NCBI GenBank assembly: GCA_038250835.1
Contig: JBBSBY010000004.1
Location: forward strand, 33,099-97,098
DNA length: 64,000 bases
Direction: 5' to 3'
Source of the DNA: JBBSBY01 sp038250835
GTDB taxonomy: Bacteria > Desulfobacterota > Desulfomonilia > Desulfomonilales > Desulfomonilaceae
The position numbers were made by a program, and so were the translations under genes. Each line of letters opens with the position of its first letter. The first letter of the stretch is position 1. Positions 8,624-17,467 of the stretch are shown piece by piece. The notes beneath the pieces were generated by a model that did no database searches, was not told where the DNA came from, and was given only the letters and a program-made list of their open reading frames with translations.

Positions 8624-10009
8624 TTATTCCGTAAGCGTGAAGATCTTTCCAGGATTAAGTCGGCCCTCCGGGTCAAAAGCTTTTTTGATTCGTCGCATCA
8701 TTTCAACCGCTTTTGGGCCAACCATTTTAGGTAGATACTTTGCTTTGGTTATACCTGTGCCGTGTTCACCTGAAATAGTGCCGCCGAGTTTAATGGCTTT
8801 ATCGAAAATAACCTCATAGGCTTCTTCAACACGTTGGATTTCATCCAAGTCCCGTTCATCAGTTAAGCAGGTCGGATGTAAATTTCCGTCCCCGGCGTGC
8901 CCAAACGTGCCTATTGTGATTGAATATTTTGCGGCAGCGTCTTTGATGGTCGCCATCATTTCGGGAATGGCCGGCCTGGGAACCGTAATGTCTTCAAGGA
9001 TTGTGGTGGGTTTTACTCGAGCGAGAGAGGTTAACGCATTGCGCCGAGCCGCAAACAAAATATCGGATTCTTTTGCGTCCGCGGCAATTTTAAGCTCACG
9101 CGCTCGATTGGAGCGACAGGCGTCTTCAATAATGGCGGCCTCTTCTTTTACCACTTCCGGATGACCATCGGTTTCGATTAAAAGCAGGGCTTCAACATTT
9201 CTGGGCAGGCCGATTTTAGCGTGGTCTTCGACACAGTTAATTGTCACGGAGTCCATCAGTTCGAGCGTAGATGGGATTACTTTGCGGGATATTATTGCGG
9301 ATACCGTCCGCGCAGCGTCGATTACGTCATCGTACAATGCTAAAAAGGTTTTCTTTGTTCTTGGTTTTGGAATCAGCTTTAAGACAATTTTCGAAAATAT
9401 GCCGATGGTTCCTTCGGTCCCGGTTAGGAACTTTGTTAGGTTGTAACCCGCTACATCTTTGACGCATTTGGTTCCGTAAGTCACTTTCGAGCCGTCAATG
9501 AAGTAGGTATCCAGGGCCATCACATAATCACCTGTGATTCCATATTTCAGGCCTCGAAGTCCGCCGGCATTTTCGGCGACATTCCCGCCAATGGTGGAAA
9601 TTTTCATGCTGCCCGGGTCCGGCGGATAAAACAAATCTTGAGCTTCAACCGCGGCATGCAGCGCAGCGGTTATAACCCCCGGCTCCACAGTCACGGATAG
9701 ATCATTGGCATCGAGTTCCAGAATTCGATTCATTTGCGTTGTCAGCAGGACTATTCCGCCTGAACATGGAACCGAACCGCCGCTGAGCCCTGTGCCGCTG
9801 CCCCTGGTAGTCACGGGCAAGCCTTCTTTTGCTGCGAATTCCAATGTTATTCTAATGTCGTCTTCGTTGGTTACGCGCACAACAGCTTCGGGTTTACTGG
9901 CAACCAGTGGTGTAGAATCATATGAATAACAGAGAAGTTCCGCCTCGGAGGCAAGAACCTTAGAAGGGCCGAGCACATCCTTGAGATGCTGGACAAAAGG
10001 GCGGTTCAT
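8624..10009 (-). CDS. FAD-binding D-lactate/glycolate dehydrogenase (GlcD family)
   Basis: A 461-residue flavoprotein of the VAO/PCMH family. The FAD-binding segment contains PVTTRGSGTGLSGGSVP and PPDPGS...STIGGNVAENAGGLRGLKYG. The C-terminal FAD-oxidase domain ends with GEHGTGI and MRRIKKAFDPEGRLNPGKIF, and contains the GTFGHAGDGNLHP histidine motif. I start at ATG 10009, with AAAGGA upstream, giving the normal family length; an in-frame start at 10072 would lie upstream of the predicted transcript start. It oxidises a 2-hydroxyacid, most likely D-lactate, working with the adjacent iron-sulfur subunit. First gene of the operon. Confidence 0.92.
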   Translation of the reverse strand: MNRPFVQHLKDVLGPSKVLASEAELLCYSYDSTPLVASKPEAVVRVTNEDDIRITLEFAAKEGLPVTTRGSGTGLSGGSVPCSGGIVLLTTQMNRILELDANDLSVTVEPGVITAALHAAVEAQDLFYPPDPGSMKISTIGGNVAENAGGLRGLKYGITGDYVMALDTYFIDGSKVTYGTKCVKDVAGYNLTKFLTGTEGTIGIFSKIVLKLIPKPRTKKTFLALYDDVIDAARTVSAIISRKVIPSTLELMDSVTINCVEDHAKIGLPRNVEALLLIETDGHPEVVKEEAAIIEDACRSNRARELKIAADAKESDILFAARRNALTSLARVKPTTILEDITVPRPAIPEMMATIKDAAAKYSITIGTFGHAGDGNLHPTCLTDERDLDEIQRVEEAYEVIFDKAIKLGGTISGEHGTGITKAKYLPKMVGPKAVEMMRRIKKAFDPEGRLNPGKIFTLTE

Positions 10010-10034
10010 TGGGGGGAATCCTTTGGGAACTGTT

Positions 10035-10072
10035 AATTGGTATGACCATAATACAATATAACGTGTTGTCAA
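10035..10072 (-). promoter_or_regulatory. Lactate operon promoter with GntR/FCD operator over the -10
   Basis: On the minus strand, TTGACA (10072-10067) is followed after 16 bp by TATGGT (10050-10045). The palindrome TTGGT-ATG-ACCA-TA (core 10037-10050) covers that -10. The half-sites TGGT/ACCA spaced by three bases match the LldR/PdhR-type consensus. A repressor bound here would block the glcD-glcF-lldP promoter, and the divergent gene encodes exactly such a regulator. Confidence 0.75.
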
Positions 10073-10140
10073 GACTATTGTTTGATGGTAACCTAAATTT
10101 ATTCAACATCAACAAGTTTCTTCATTCATTATGGTGAAAC

Positions 10141-10887
10141 ATGGACGATTCCAAGAGTATAAAGCACCCCGTGGATTCATTTCAGCCTATTCGATTGGAA
10201 CGTGTCGCTGATAAAGTTGCGGGGCAACTTACAAAAGCGATCACTGAAGGACTATACAAAATCGGTGACAAGCTGCCTCCGGAACGTGAATTGTCGGAGC
10301 GAATGGGGGTAAGTAGGCCTTCTATACGAGAAGCGCTCCAGAAACTTGAGATGCTGGGCTTGATAGAAACAACTTATGGAGGCGGATCTGTTGTCAAGAA
10401 CCTGACCGAACAAGCGTTTAAAGCGCCTATTGAATTCGTCCTGGATAATGATCCCCTTAAACTTCTAGAGCTTACGGAAGTGCGAACCCTTATGGAAATG
10501 TGGGCATCAAGAAAAGCTGCGGAAAATCGAACTGAACCTGAACTAAATTCGATGCGGAATTATTTAGAGGCCATGGAGTCTGATTTTGAAAAAGGAATGA
10601 TACGCGCTGAATTGGACTTCAAATTCCACGCGGAAATTGCGGCAGCCGCGCACAACACGATCTTTCTCCACTTGATGCATAGTATTTTCGAGCTTATAAG
10701 CAGTTCAGTTATAATGTATCGTGAAAAGATTTTCTTGGAGCGTCAAGAACAAGAGTTGATTTTATCTCACCATCGCGCAGTCTTCAAAGCCATTGAGGCT
10801 TCCGACCCGGACGGAGCGGAAACGGCAATGGGTAAACATCTGAATTTTGTTATCAAGGAAATTAAACAGAGATTTATTAACTCCTAA
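10141..10887 (+). CDS. GntR-family (FCD subfamily) transcriptional regulator, LldR/PdhR-like
   Basis: A 248-residue protein. Residues about 18-85 form a GntR winged helix-turn-helix (GDKLPPERELSERMGVSRPSIREALQKLEMLGLI followed by GGGS). Residues about 95-240 form an all-helical FCD effector domain with the expected metal-binding pattern (E..D..FH, then H at HLMHSI and HHRAVFKAI). It is transcribed away from the lactate operon. The operator described at 10035-10052 supports control of lactate uptake and oxidation, with lactate or pyruvate as the probable inducer. The effector identity is inference. Confidence 0.9.
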   Translation: MDDSKSIKHPVDSFQPIRLERVADKVAGQLTKAITEGLYKIGDKLPPERELSERMGVSRPSIREALQKLEMLGLIETTYGGGSVVKNLTEQAFKAPIEFVLDNDPLKLLELTEVRTLMEMWASRKAAENRTEPELNSMRNYLEAMESDFEKGMIRAELDFKFHAEIAAAAHNTIFLHLMHSIFELISSSVIMYREKIFLERQEQELILSHHRAVFKAIEASDPDGAETAMGKHLNFVIKEIKQRFINS

Positions 10888-10894
10888 AAATAAA

Positions 10895-10914
10895 AAGGCG
10901 CTGATATGCGCCTT
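10895..10914. terminator. Hairpin terminator behind the GntR regulator gene
   Basis: The stem AAGGCGC/GCGCCTT with a TGATAT loop follows the regulator stop by 7 bases. The T-rich tail is better on the minus strand (TTTTTATTTTT). It could therefore end transcripts from both sides, including read-through from the beta-barrel gene to the right. Confidence 0.6.
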
Positions 10915-11306
10915 AACAACCAACTTGATTTAACCCAAATCCATAACTCCTACCCTCTTTCTGTCTTTCTGATCCTATCGAGTTACTTATTTCCTTGCTA
11001 TATTTTTAGGCCTCCAGCTTTGTCTCCCGGTGTGCGGAAAAATAAAATCGTAGGATGGGTTGCCCCGAGCAATCGGCCAGGTTGCTTCAGGAACAGCGCC
11101 ATCCCACATTGCACTTAAATCAAGCCCGACCTTGGTGTCGAGCTGGGAGACGCCGTTAAGCGGCCGGGCTCACAAATTTATTAGTCGGCGAATCACGTTG
11201 CTGATCTGATCTGAGCCTAAAACCCATTGAATTTGTAATATCGTCATGTTTAGGCTCTTTTCGTCAATAATTCCAGTGTCATGTTCGCCGACTAGTTCGC
11301 TTATCA
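10915..11306. other. Intergenic region without a supported gene
   Basis: About 390 bases between the regulator terminator and the end of the beta-barrel gene. An open frame at 10906-11118 begins inside the terminator hairpin and has no ribosome site. A GC-rich inverted repeat pairs AGCCCG near 11123 with CGGGCT near 11165. I see nothing else. Confidence 0.4.
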
Positions 11307-12359
11307 TTAGAAGATGAATCCGAATTCCATGAAGCCGCCCTCGAGGGCATGATTGAAGATCAAATCAGGTTGGGATTTTTTCAGGTCGATAAGTCTGTAG
11401 CCGCCCTTCATGTAACCCCAGCGACCATAATTTAGAGGTACTGAGTATTTGGCGCCGGCTTGCACGTCCCATCCTTCGACGTTGTCAAAGAAAATGACGC
11501 CGGCTTTATTGTCGAGGGAGAAGGTTCCCCCGTTGCGCGTTGTGGCAAGGCACTTTTGAAGTTCCAGTCCCACCATTGCGCTGTCGCCGCCTTTGCTGAA
11601 CACGCTTGTTTGATAACCGCAGTAGCTGCAATTGACGCCTATCTTATCATCCGTGTGCACCCAATCGGCATAGATGCTTACTGCTGCCCTGCAATTCTTC
11701 ACAGCGTCGTAGACGAGGCCCAATCTGTAGTAACCGTGTTCCCACTTTGTATTTATTCCCCAAGTGTTGGTGAACCATTGATTGCCGAAGTAAAAACCCC
11801 AATTGTTCCAGGACTGGCCACCACCATCACCATTAAAGTCACTCCTAATGAGTGAGCCTCTTATGGCCCAATTCGGTCTGAACTGATATTTCGCTGTGAA
11901 CTGAGCCAACACCTGATGTGCGGGCAATCCAAGTTGATCATTGAAATCAACATCTTGGTTCCAGCCATAAGAATAGTACCAGGACTGTCTGGGCCATTGT
12001 ATCTTGCCTCTGCTCCTGGCAAAGAAAACCTGGGCGCTCATGTCCCATTGCCCTGCTCGTGGTTGCGGCAGTATGCACATGTTAAAAGGCATTGGCGGAG
12101 CGCATGCCGGAATGGCTTTAACTTTCGTTATGCCCATCGGCGGCGGCGGACAAACCCAAACGGCTTGCTTAGATGAGTGTCTTGAAATAGTGTTTCGGGA
12201 TCTTGCGGTTTGCACTACCGGAGTAAGCGTAGAATTATCCGGTTTTAGCAAAACTTCCAAAGGTTCATTGGGGCCCGCCGCGTTGACGCTTGTAGCGAAG
12301 ACAGCGGACACTAGAATAACTAGACATACCAGTGGCGTAACAGGTATTCTTCTCAACAT
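11307..12359 (-). CDS. Outer-membrane beta-barrel protein (porin-like)
   Basis: A 350-residue protein with a clear signal peptide (MLRRIPVTPLVCLVILVSAVFATSVNA, cleavage after residue 27). A proline-rich N-terminal section is followed by alternating aromatic/polar strands (WDMSAQVFFARSRGK, WGFYFGNQWFTNTWGINTKW, GYYRLGLVYDAV, GYMKGGYRLI), ending in a terminal phenylalanine (GFMEFGFIF) as required for BAM insertion. Six or more cysteines between about 225 and 275 are unusual in a barrel. GGAGG precedes the start. No specific family is recognised. Probably a channel or surface protein of the outer membrane. Confidence 0.75.
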   Translation of the reverse strand: MLRRIPVTPLVCLVILVSAVFATSVNAAGPNEPLEVLLKPDNSTLTPVVQTARSRNTISRHSSKQAVWVCPPPPMGITKVKAIPACAPPMPFNMCILPQPRAGQWDMSAQVFFARSRGKIQWPRQSWYYSYGWNQDVDFNDQLGLPAHQVLAQFTAKYQFRPNWAIRGSLIRSDFNGDGGGQSWNNWGFYFGNQWFTNTWGINTKWEHGYYRLGLVYDAVKNCRAAVSIYADWVHTDDKIGVNCSYCGYQTSVFSKGGDSAMVGLELQKCLATTRNGGTFSLDNKAGVIFFDNVEGWDVQAGAKYSVPLNYGRWGYMKGGYRLIDLKKSQPDLIFNHALEGGFMEFGFIF

Positions 12360-12705
12360 ACCCTTCCTCCCAGCTCGAAATGTTGGAAATTGCTTGTATG
12401 TATATCGCCTTCACATGTCAAGCATTTTTTTCAACTAACTTTCAGCATGTTGAGATTATTACCTAGAATATAGGATAGGCTACTATATAACCTCCCGTTT
12501 GTATTAATGGTTTACTGGGGTACAGAATGCCGGATGTTACCAATCTCCAGACCATTTTGTATTTTCCAATAGCATTGTCTTGACACGAAAATGTTAATCC
12601 GATAACGCTATCTCCCTGATAACGCATCTTAAACCGGTAACGTCTTCCGATTGCGACGCCGGGGGCGCCGGTCCCAAAATTTACGTTACATCAAGGATAT
12701 ATGTA
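12360..12705. other. Divergent intergenic region between beta-barrel and dacB
   Basis: About 345 bases with no open frame worth calling. A plausible rightward promoter is TTGACA at 12580-12585 and TAACGC at 12603-12608 (17-bp spacer). The word TAACGC recurs near 12626 within a repeated GATAACGC. A leftward promoter for the beta-barrel gene must also lie here but is not obvious. Confidence 0.45.
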
Positions 12706-14244
12706 ATGATTTCAGCTGAGAGAATCGACACGCTCATGCCGGAACTAAATAGTGCGCGCAATTCGCAAATGTATTGCCGCGTAGGAGCTGGACGCCGCCC
12801 CCGGACCATGCTATTTAGCGCAAAAGTTTTAGTTATTCTGATCGCTTTATTCAGCCCACCGGTCTGGACCCATGCGGAGCCGCCGCTCAATTCTCAATTG
12901 GATCTTATACTAAGGCGTGAACTGCCCTCGGATCATTGCATATCAATTCAAGTGGCTGATTTTAATACCGGAAAGATCCTGATGGAGCGCGCTTCCGATC
13001 AGCCGCTCATCCCCGCTTCCACATTGAAAGTGGTCACCACTTCGACGGCTTTGCAAGTACTAAATCCTGATTTCCGTTTCGCCACGGAAATTTATATCGA
13101 CGGAGCGCGCAACGGGTCTGTAGGAAATCTATACATACGCGGGCTGGGAGATCCCCATCTCGTGAGCGAGGAGCTTTTCAGGTTGACGCGTGATCTCAAG
13201 GACCGCGGTCTGGCGCACGTGCGGGGGGACATTGTAGTAGACGAGTCATACTTTAATCCGGGTAAGCCGTTGGATGAAAACGAGAAATTGGGTTTTAGAG
13301 CTTACCATGCCCCTTATGGCGCTCTTTCGCTTAATTTCAATTCCATCAAAATAATTGCTGTTCCCTCCTCTAAACTAGGCGAAGACGCGCAGATTATAAT
13401 GGACCCCGCATCCGAATACGCGCGACTGGAGGGTCGAGTTAAAACCGTTAAAGGTTCCAAGCCTTTGCAAACAGATATTGACAGGAGAGTAACGAAAGAC
13501 GGTCATGAGATAATCAGCGTAAATGGGTCAATTGGCTCAGACGCGCCCATTAAAGGACGCTACATAAATATGCTAAACCCTGGCTTATATGCGGGTTACG
13601 TTTTTAAAGAGTTCCTGCTGAGGGAAGATATACGCGTGGATGGCAGTGTAATAAAGGGCAACGCGCCGAAAAACGCCTCATCGTACATGGACTTTTATTC
13701 CATACCGCTTGGGGCCTTGGTGTATTGGCTGAATAAATACAGTAACAACTTTATGGCGGAACAAATCAATATGGCGATGGGCGCCCAGGTACACGGAGCG
13801 CCGGGCACACGTGAGAAAGGTCTCGCGGTGATCCGTAAACATCTTGAAGCATGTGGGGTGAAGGAAGCGGACTATTCAATCAGTGAAGCCAGCGGCTTAT
13901 CCCGTAACAATAAAATCAGCGCGGCCGCTATGGTCAAAGTGTTGCTGAATACCGCATACGATTTTTCCTACAATGCTGAGTTCATGGCGTCCCTGAGCGT
14001 TGCAGGGACCGACGGAACCATGAAGGAAAAATTCACGGACCCGCAATTTAGACGAAGATTACGAGCTAAAACCGGAACATTGAGAGGCGTGAATGCGCTT
14101 GCAGGCTTCGGCGTGTCCATCGACAACAGACCATTCGTTTTTGCGGCGCTGGTAAACAGTAATCAGAAAAACCCCGGCTTTATTAACTACGCGGACAGGA
14201 TCATGAAAGCCATTTTGCAGGTTCCGATGAAATCCACGAAATAA
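12706..14244 (+). CDS. dacB: D-alanyl-D-alanine carboxypeptidase/endopeptidase, PBP4 class
   Basis: A 512-residue class C low-molecular-weight penicillin-binding protein of the periplasm that trims or cleaves peptidoglycan cross-links. The serine peptidase motifs are present: S105-TLK108, S346-N-N, and K455-T-G. A hydrophobic export segment lies at about 35-58 (MLFSAKVLVILIALFSPP). The ATG at 12706 has AAGGA at good spacing but gives an unusually long 34-residue n-region. The ATG at 12808 would give a standard signal peptide but has a weak ribosome site. Stands alone and converges on gltX with one base between the two stops. Confidence 0.92.
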   Translation: MISAERIDTLMPELNSARNSQMYCRVGAGRRPRTMLFSAKVLVILIALFSPPVWTHAEPPLNSQLDLILRRELPSDHCISIQVADFNTGKILMERASDQPLIPASTLKVVTTSTALQVLNPDFRFATEIYIDGARNGSVGNLYIRGLGDPHLVSEELFRLTRDLKDRGLAHVRGDIVVDESYFNPGKPLDENEKLGFRAYHAPYGALSLNFNSIKIIAVPSSKLGEDAQIIMDPASEYARLEGRVKTVKGSKPLQTDIDRRVTKDGHEIISVNGSIGSDAPIKGRYINMLNPGLYAGYVFKEFLLREDIRVDGSVIKGNAPKNASSYMDFYSIPLGALVYWLNKYSNNFMAEQINMAMGAQVHGAPGTREKGLAVIRKHLEACGVKEADYSISEASGLSRNNKISAAAMVKVLLNTAYDFSYNAEFMASLSVAGTDGTMKEKFTDPQFRRRLRAKTGTLRGVNALAGFGVSIDNRPFVFAALVNSNQKNPGFINYADRIMKAILQVPMKSTK

Positions 14245-14245
14245 A

Positions 14246-15739
14246 CTATGGAACGAGACTAACGGCCTCTTTCATTCTTGCGACTACGCGATTTTGGCCC
14301 ATCAGCTCAAGCATCTCGAAAAGACCGGGCCCCACCGAGGTCCCTGAAACGGTAGTTCGAGTCGCATTAATTATCAAACCGGCTTTAATCTCCTTAGCCT
14401 CAGAATAGGATCGAAACACCTCTTCTATTCGTTCGGCAGAAAATTCACTCAATCCGGCAAGCCGGCCTGCCAATTCCGGTAAGTAGGTTTTCAACCCGGG
14501 ATCTTTCATATTCTTTGAAACCGCTTTTTGATCGAAACTAAAATCATCTGAGAAATAACATCCGCCTCTTTCCGAAAAATCTTTGAGAGTTATGAAACGC
14601 GCTCGAATAAGGTCGATGGTTTTTTCAAACCACTCTTTTTTTTCATTTTCGTAAGCGTCGTCCCACAGGCCGGACCCCTGCAACTCCGCTTTCACATAAG
14701 GTAGGAGTTCGTTTAACGCCATGGTTCGTATGTAGGTCGCGTTAAAGTGGATGGCTTTTGGATCCGTCCAGTTTTTCTGATCACCCGGAACATAGTTGAA
14801 AATCGAATTTGATCTGTTAATTCGAGTCAAATCGAATGCTTGTATCAGCTCCCCTCTGGAGAATATTTCAGCTCCTTCCGGAGAGGACCACCCCAATAGC
14901 GCCATAAAATTACAGAGCGCCCAGGGTATAAAACCCTTTTTCTTGTAATAAGAAATAGTTACAACCTCTCCATGAGAGCGCTTGGATAACTTCGCTTTTT
15001 TATTATCCAAAGTGAGCGGCATATGAGCAAAAATCGGCGGCGTCAAGCCCAACGCTTTGTAAATTAGTACTTGCTTCGGAGTATTCGCTATCCCGTCTGC
15101 GCCGCGGATAACAAGGGTAATACAATCGTTCGCGTCATCTATCGCATTGCTCAATATGTATAGAGGTCTGCCGTCGGATCTTAGAATAACGAAGTCCTCG
15201 ATGTCCTTCCCGCGCTTTTCCATTCTGCCGAATACGGCGTCCTCGAAAACCACTACCGAATCCGCTTCTCTTGGCACTGCAAATCTAATTACATACGGTG
15301 TTTTATTATCAAAATGGCGCTGTTGATCGTCCGCGCTTAAACGTCTACACCTTCCATCGTAAATAAACGCAGTTTTATTGGCTTCAGCCTCTTTACGTTG
15401 AGCATCCAGCTCTTCTTTTGTGCAATAACATTTGTACGCGTGACCCGATTCAAGTAGACGGTGAGCCGCTTCAACGTGTTTTGAGAGGCCGGCGCTCTGA
15501 AGGTTGGGGCCTTCATCCCAATCGAGACCGAGCCATTGCAATCCATCTAAAATTTCCTGAACTGATTCCTGAGTCGACCGCTCAGCATCGGTGTCTTCAA
15601 TTCTGAGAATGAAAACACCACCTGTCTTTTTTGCCCAAAGCCAATTATAGAGTGCCGTGCGGGCGCCTCCCAGATGTAAGTAGCCTGTAGGAGATGGAGC
15701 AAACCGCACGCGCGTTTGTTTGATATCAGAAATTGTCAT
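14246..15739 (-). CDS. gltX: Glutamyl-tRNA synthetase
   Basis: A 497-residue class I aminoacyl-tRNA synthetase charging tRNA-Glu (possibly also tRNA-Gln if the organism uses the GatCAB route). The HIGH-type motif appears in FAPSPTGYLHLGGARTAL and the KMSKS-type motif as KLSKR at about residue 248. WLGLDWDEGP, GRPLYILSNAIDD and RGADGIANTPKQ are family-typical. In RGADG..NTP the usual histidine of RGxDHxxNTP is replaced (RGADGIANTP), a variant worth noting. It lies 17 bases downstream of a metallo-hydrolase gene on the same strand, so the two probably share a transcript. Confidence 0.95.
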   Translation of the reverse strand: MTISDIKQTRVRFAPSPTGYLHLGGARTALYNWLWAKKTGGVFILRIEDTDAERSTQESVQEILDGLQWLGLDWDEGPNLQSAGLSKHVEAAHRLLESGHAYKCYCTKEELDAQRKEAEANKTAFIYDGRCRRLSADDQQRHFDNKTPYVIRFAVPREADSVVVFEDAVFGRMEKRGKDIEDFVILRSDGRPLYILSNAIDDANDCITLVIRGADGIANTPKQVLIYKALGLTPPIFAHMPLTLDNKKAKLSKRSHGEVVTISYYKKKGFIPWALCNFMALLGWSSPEGAEIFSRGELIQAFDLTRINRSNSIFNYVPGDQKNWTDPKAIHFNATYIRTMALNELLPYVKAELQGSGLWDDAYENEKKEWFEKTIDLIRARFITLKDFSERGGCYFSDDFSFDQKAVSKNMKDPGLKTYLPELAGRLAGLSEFSAERIEEVFRSYSEAKEIKAGLIINATRTTVSGTSVGPGLFEMLELMGQNRVVARMKEAVSLVP

Positions 15740-15756
15740 AAAAAATTATTTTCCCT

Positions 15757-16389
15757 TTACGTCTGAGGATCTAAGACCACTACAGGTATGCCTGTAGCGT
15801 CTTGAAACGCCTTGCAATCCTCGAAAGTCCCCACAATGTCGCCGCAGTGCATGGGCGCCGCTAACCTGGGATTTATTTTTTTTGCGGCTTCAGCAGCCTG
15901 TGGCACAGTCATCGTGTAAGTGCCGCCTACAGGCAGCAAAGCAACATCCGGATTTAATCCTTCCATTTCCGGAATCAAATCGGAATCGCCGGCATGGTAA
16001 ACACTAATTCCGTCAACGGTAATAATGTATCCTACCCAGTTGTTTTTCTTTGGGTGAAATTCCTTATCGACATTGTATGCAGGAACTGCCTGGATTTTCG
16101 TGTCGCCGACATTCACGACGTCTCCGGGAGCAATAGACTTGAACGATTGACCGAGATCGCTTTTGCAATCAGGAGGGCCGACAATCACTGTTGAGTCCTT
16201 TCGAATGAGTTTGATGTCTTCTTCCGATAAGTGGTCAAAATGACTGTGAGTAATGCAAATGACATCGGCAGGTTTGGGGTTTTTTAGTTTCCATGGATCG
16301 ATGTAAATCACCGCGGATGATCCATCGATTCGAAAACTTGCATGTCCGAGCCATTTAATATTGTTACGAACGAAATCCTCAAGCTGCAT
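15757..16389 (-). CDS. MBL-fold metal-dependent hydrolase (UPF0173-like)
   Basis: A 210-residue metallo-beta-lactamase-fold protein with the metal motif H48-S-H50-F-D52-H53-L, the GTYTM and PMHCGDIVG segments and a YHAGDSDLIPEM loop (HxGD). This is the UPF0173/UlaG-like layout (IKWLGHASFRID at the start). I start at ATG 16389, which has AGGAG six bases upstream; an in-frame TTG at 16422 lacks one. The substrate is unknown; the family includes lactonases and phosphodiesterases. It lies directly before gltX in the same direction. Confidence 0.88.
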   Translation of the reverse strand: MQLEDFVRNNIKWLGHASFRIDGSSAVIYIDPWKLKNPKPADVICITHSHFDHLSEEDIKLIRKDSTVIVGPPDCKSDLGQSFKSIAPGDVVNVGDTKIQAVPAYNVDKEFHPKKNNWVGYIITVDGISVYHAGDSDLIPEMEGLNPDVALLPVGGTYTMTVPQAAEAAKKINPRLAAPMHCGDIVGTFEDCKAFQDATGIPVVVLDPQT

Positions 16390-16612
16390 TTTCCGCTCCT
16401 GTGGTTCAGTGATCATCGTCAATTTTAAAATCCACTCTGTTTAAAATGACATTACCATGTTATACCGAATGCGCCTCAAAAGTATCAGGGCGCCGCTTCG
16501 CTACATAATTGCAACCTGTATTTATACCACAACTTGATGAATTTTCCTCGATTGTGATAAATCATTGACGCTGAAAAGTAGTTAAAGTCCGATTTTCCGG
16601 GGTTCGTAAAGC

Positions 16613-16861
16613 ATGAAAACTGAATCAAAGGTAGGCGCAACAACAATACTTAGCGATACCAGAACTAATAAAGATTGGGTTATGATTTTTTCGGGAGTAG
16701 CGCTTGTGATATTCTTTGCCCTTGTAGTTTATTTCAGCGTCGATTTTAAGAGCAAAGGTCAGGATAGGAAACCAAAAGGTCCTATAAAGGATCCGCATGG
16801 CGCCGTTAAGCCTGAGGGATCACTCAGGACTCCTCTTCAAAAGTTAATCGCGGCGCTGTAG
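16613..16861 (+). CDS. Small single-pass membrane protein (82 aa)
   Basis: One strong hydrophobic helix (VMIFSGVALVIFFALVVYFSV, about residues 23-43) is followed by a lysine- and proline-rich tail. I recognise no family. The ATG has a weak GGGG upstream. It stands alone between the divergent metallo-hydrolase gene and a 600-base gap. The codon pattern and the well-formed transmembrane helix favour a real gene; the function is unknown. Confidence 0.5.
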   Translation: MKTESKVGATTILSDTRTNKDWVMIFSGVALVIFFALVVYFSVDFKSKGQDRKPKGPIKDPHGAVKPEGSLRTPLQKLIAAL

Positions 16862-17467
16862 ATAAGTTGATCATTTTTTTTGATGCGGATTACCTTATCA
16901 AATGAAGGCTTGACGATGCACAGGTTTGTTTAACGGAAATTTTACGTAGTAGCGCTATCTTCCTGTAGATAACACCGGTTTAATTAAATGTTAAGTCGTT
17001 TTGATGGGTTTGTAATACTCAGTTTGTAAGGGAATCAGACGGCGACGGCGAGACCGAGATCGAAAGACAAAAAAAAAGCCGCCGGACGGGCTTACAGGGC
17101 AATCCAAGCCGTTTCCCAGCGGACAAATTGCACAATGCAAAACGCAAAATGAATTAGATCTGTTCTAAAAGTATCTTGGGTAATCAGAACAGTGCGCATT
17201 ATTATTATGCCGACTTGTATGTTAATACAGTTGCGCCGACTATATGCTTGCTCAGCCTGCGCACAAAATCCTTGGGCGCTTTCCGTGAAACCGGACATAG
17301 AGTAAAAACTTCGATAAGAAATATCGTATGTTTGGACTTTATCACAAAACAGAGATGCGGCGAACATTTAATTTGCCGCCATTCTCCACATGCCACTTTT
17401 GCCAATGGACGCCATGCCATAACGTCGGAACATCAATTAGTATTCCGTTCATTTCCTGGGAGTTGAA
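16862..17467. other. 600-base gap, possibly with a leftward small transcript
   Basis: No convincing protein gene. A leftward intrinsic terminator (17069-17093) stands in the middle with no obvious gene feeding it, which suggests a small leftward transcript starting somewhere between 17100 and 17460. The open frames there (for example 17092-17367, minus) have no ribosome site and an unlikely composition. Confidence 0.35.
17069..17093 (-). terminator. Leftward intrinsic terminator without a known gene
   Basis: On the minus strand AAGCC...GGCTT closes an 8-base loop and is followed by nine Ts. It is oriented away from the DUF502 gene and lies past no annotated minus-strand gene, so it marks either a small RNA or a short unrecognised gene. 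Confidence 0.5.

Noticed and set aside
10906..11118. 70-residue open frame after the GntR regulator
   Set aside because: It begins inside a terminator hairpin, has no ribosome site and no protein-like composition.
12706..12807. Tat signal in the dacB N terminus (GRRPRTML)
   Set aside because: The twin arginines lack the flanking Tat consensus residues, and the following helix is a normal Sec-type segment.
17092..17367. 91-residue leftward open frame before the orphan terminator
   Set aside because: No ribosome site and no recognisable motif; kept only as a possible transcript region.
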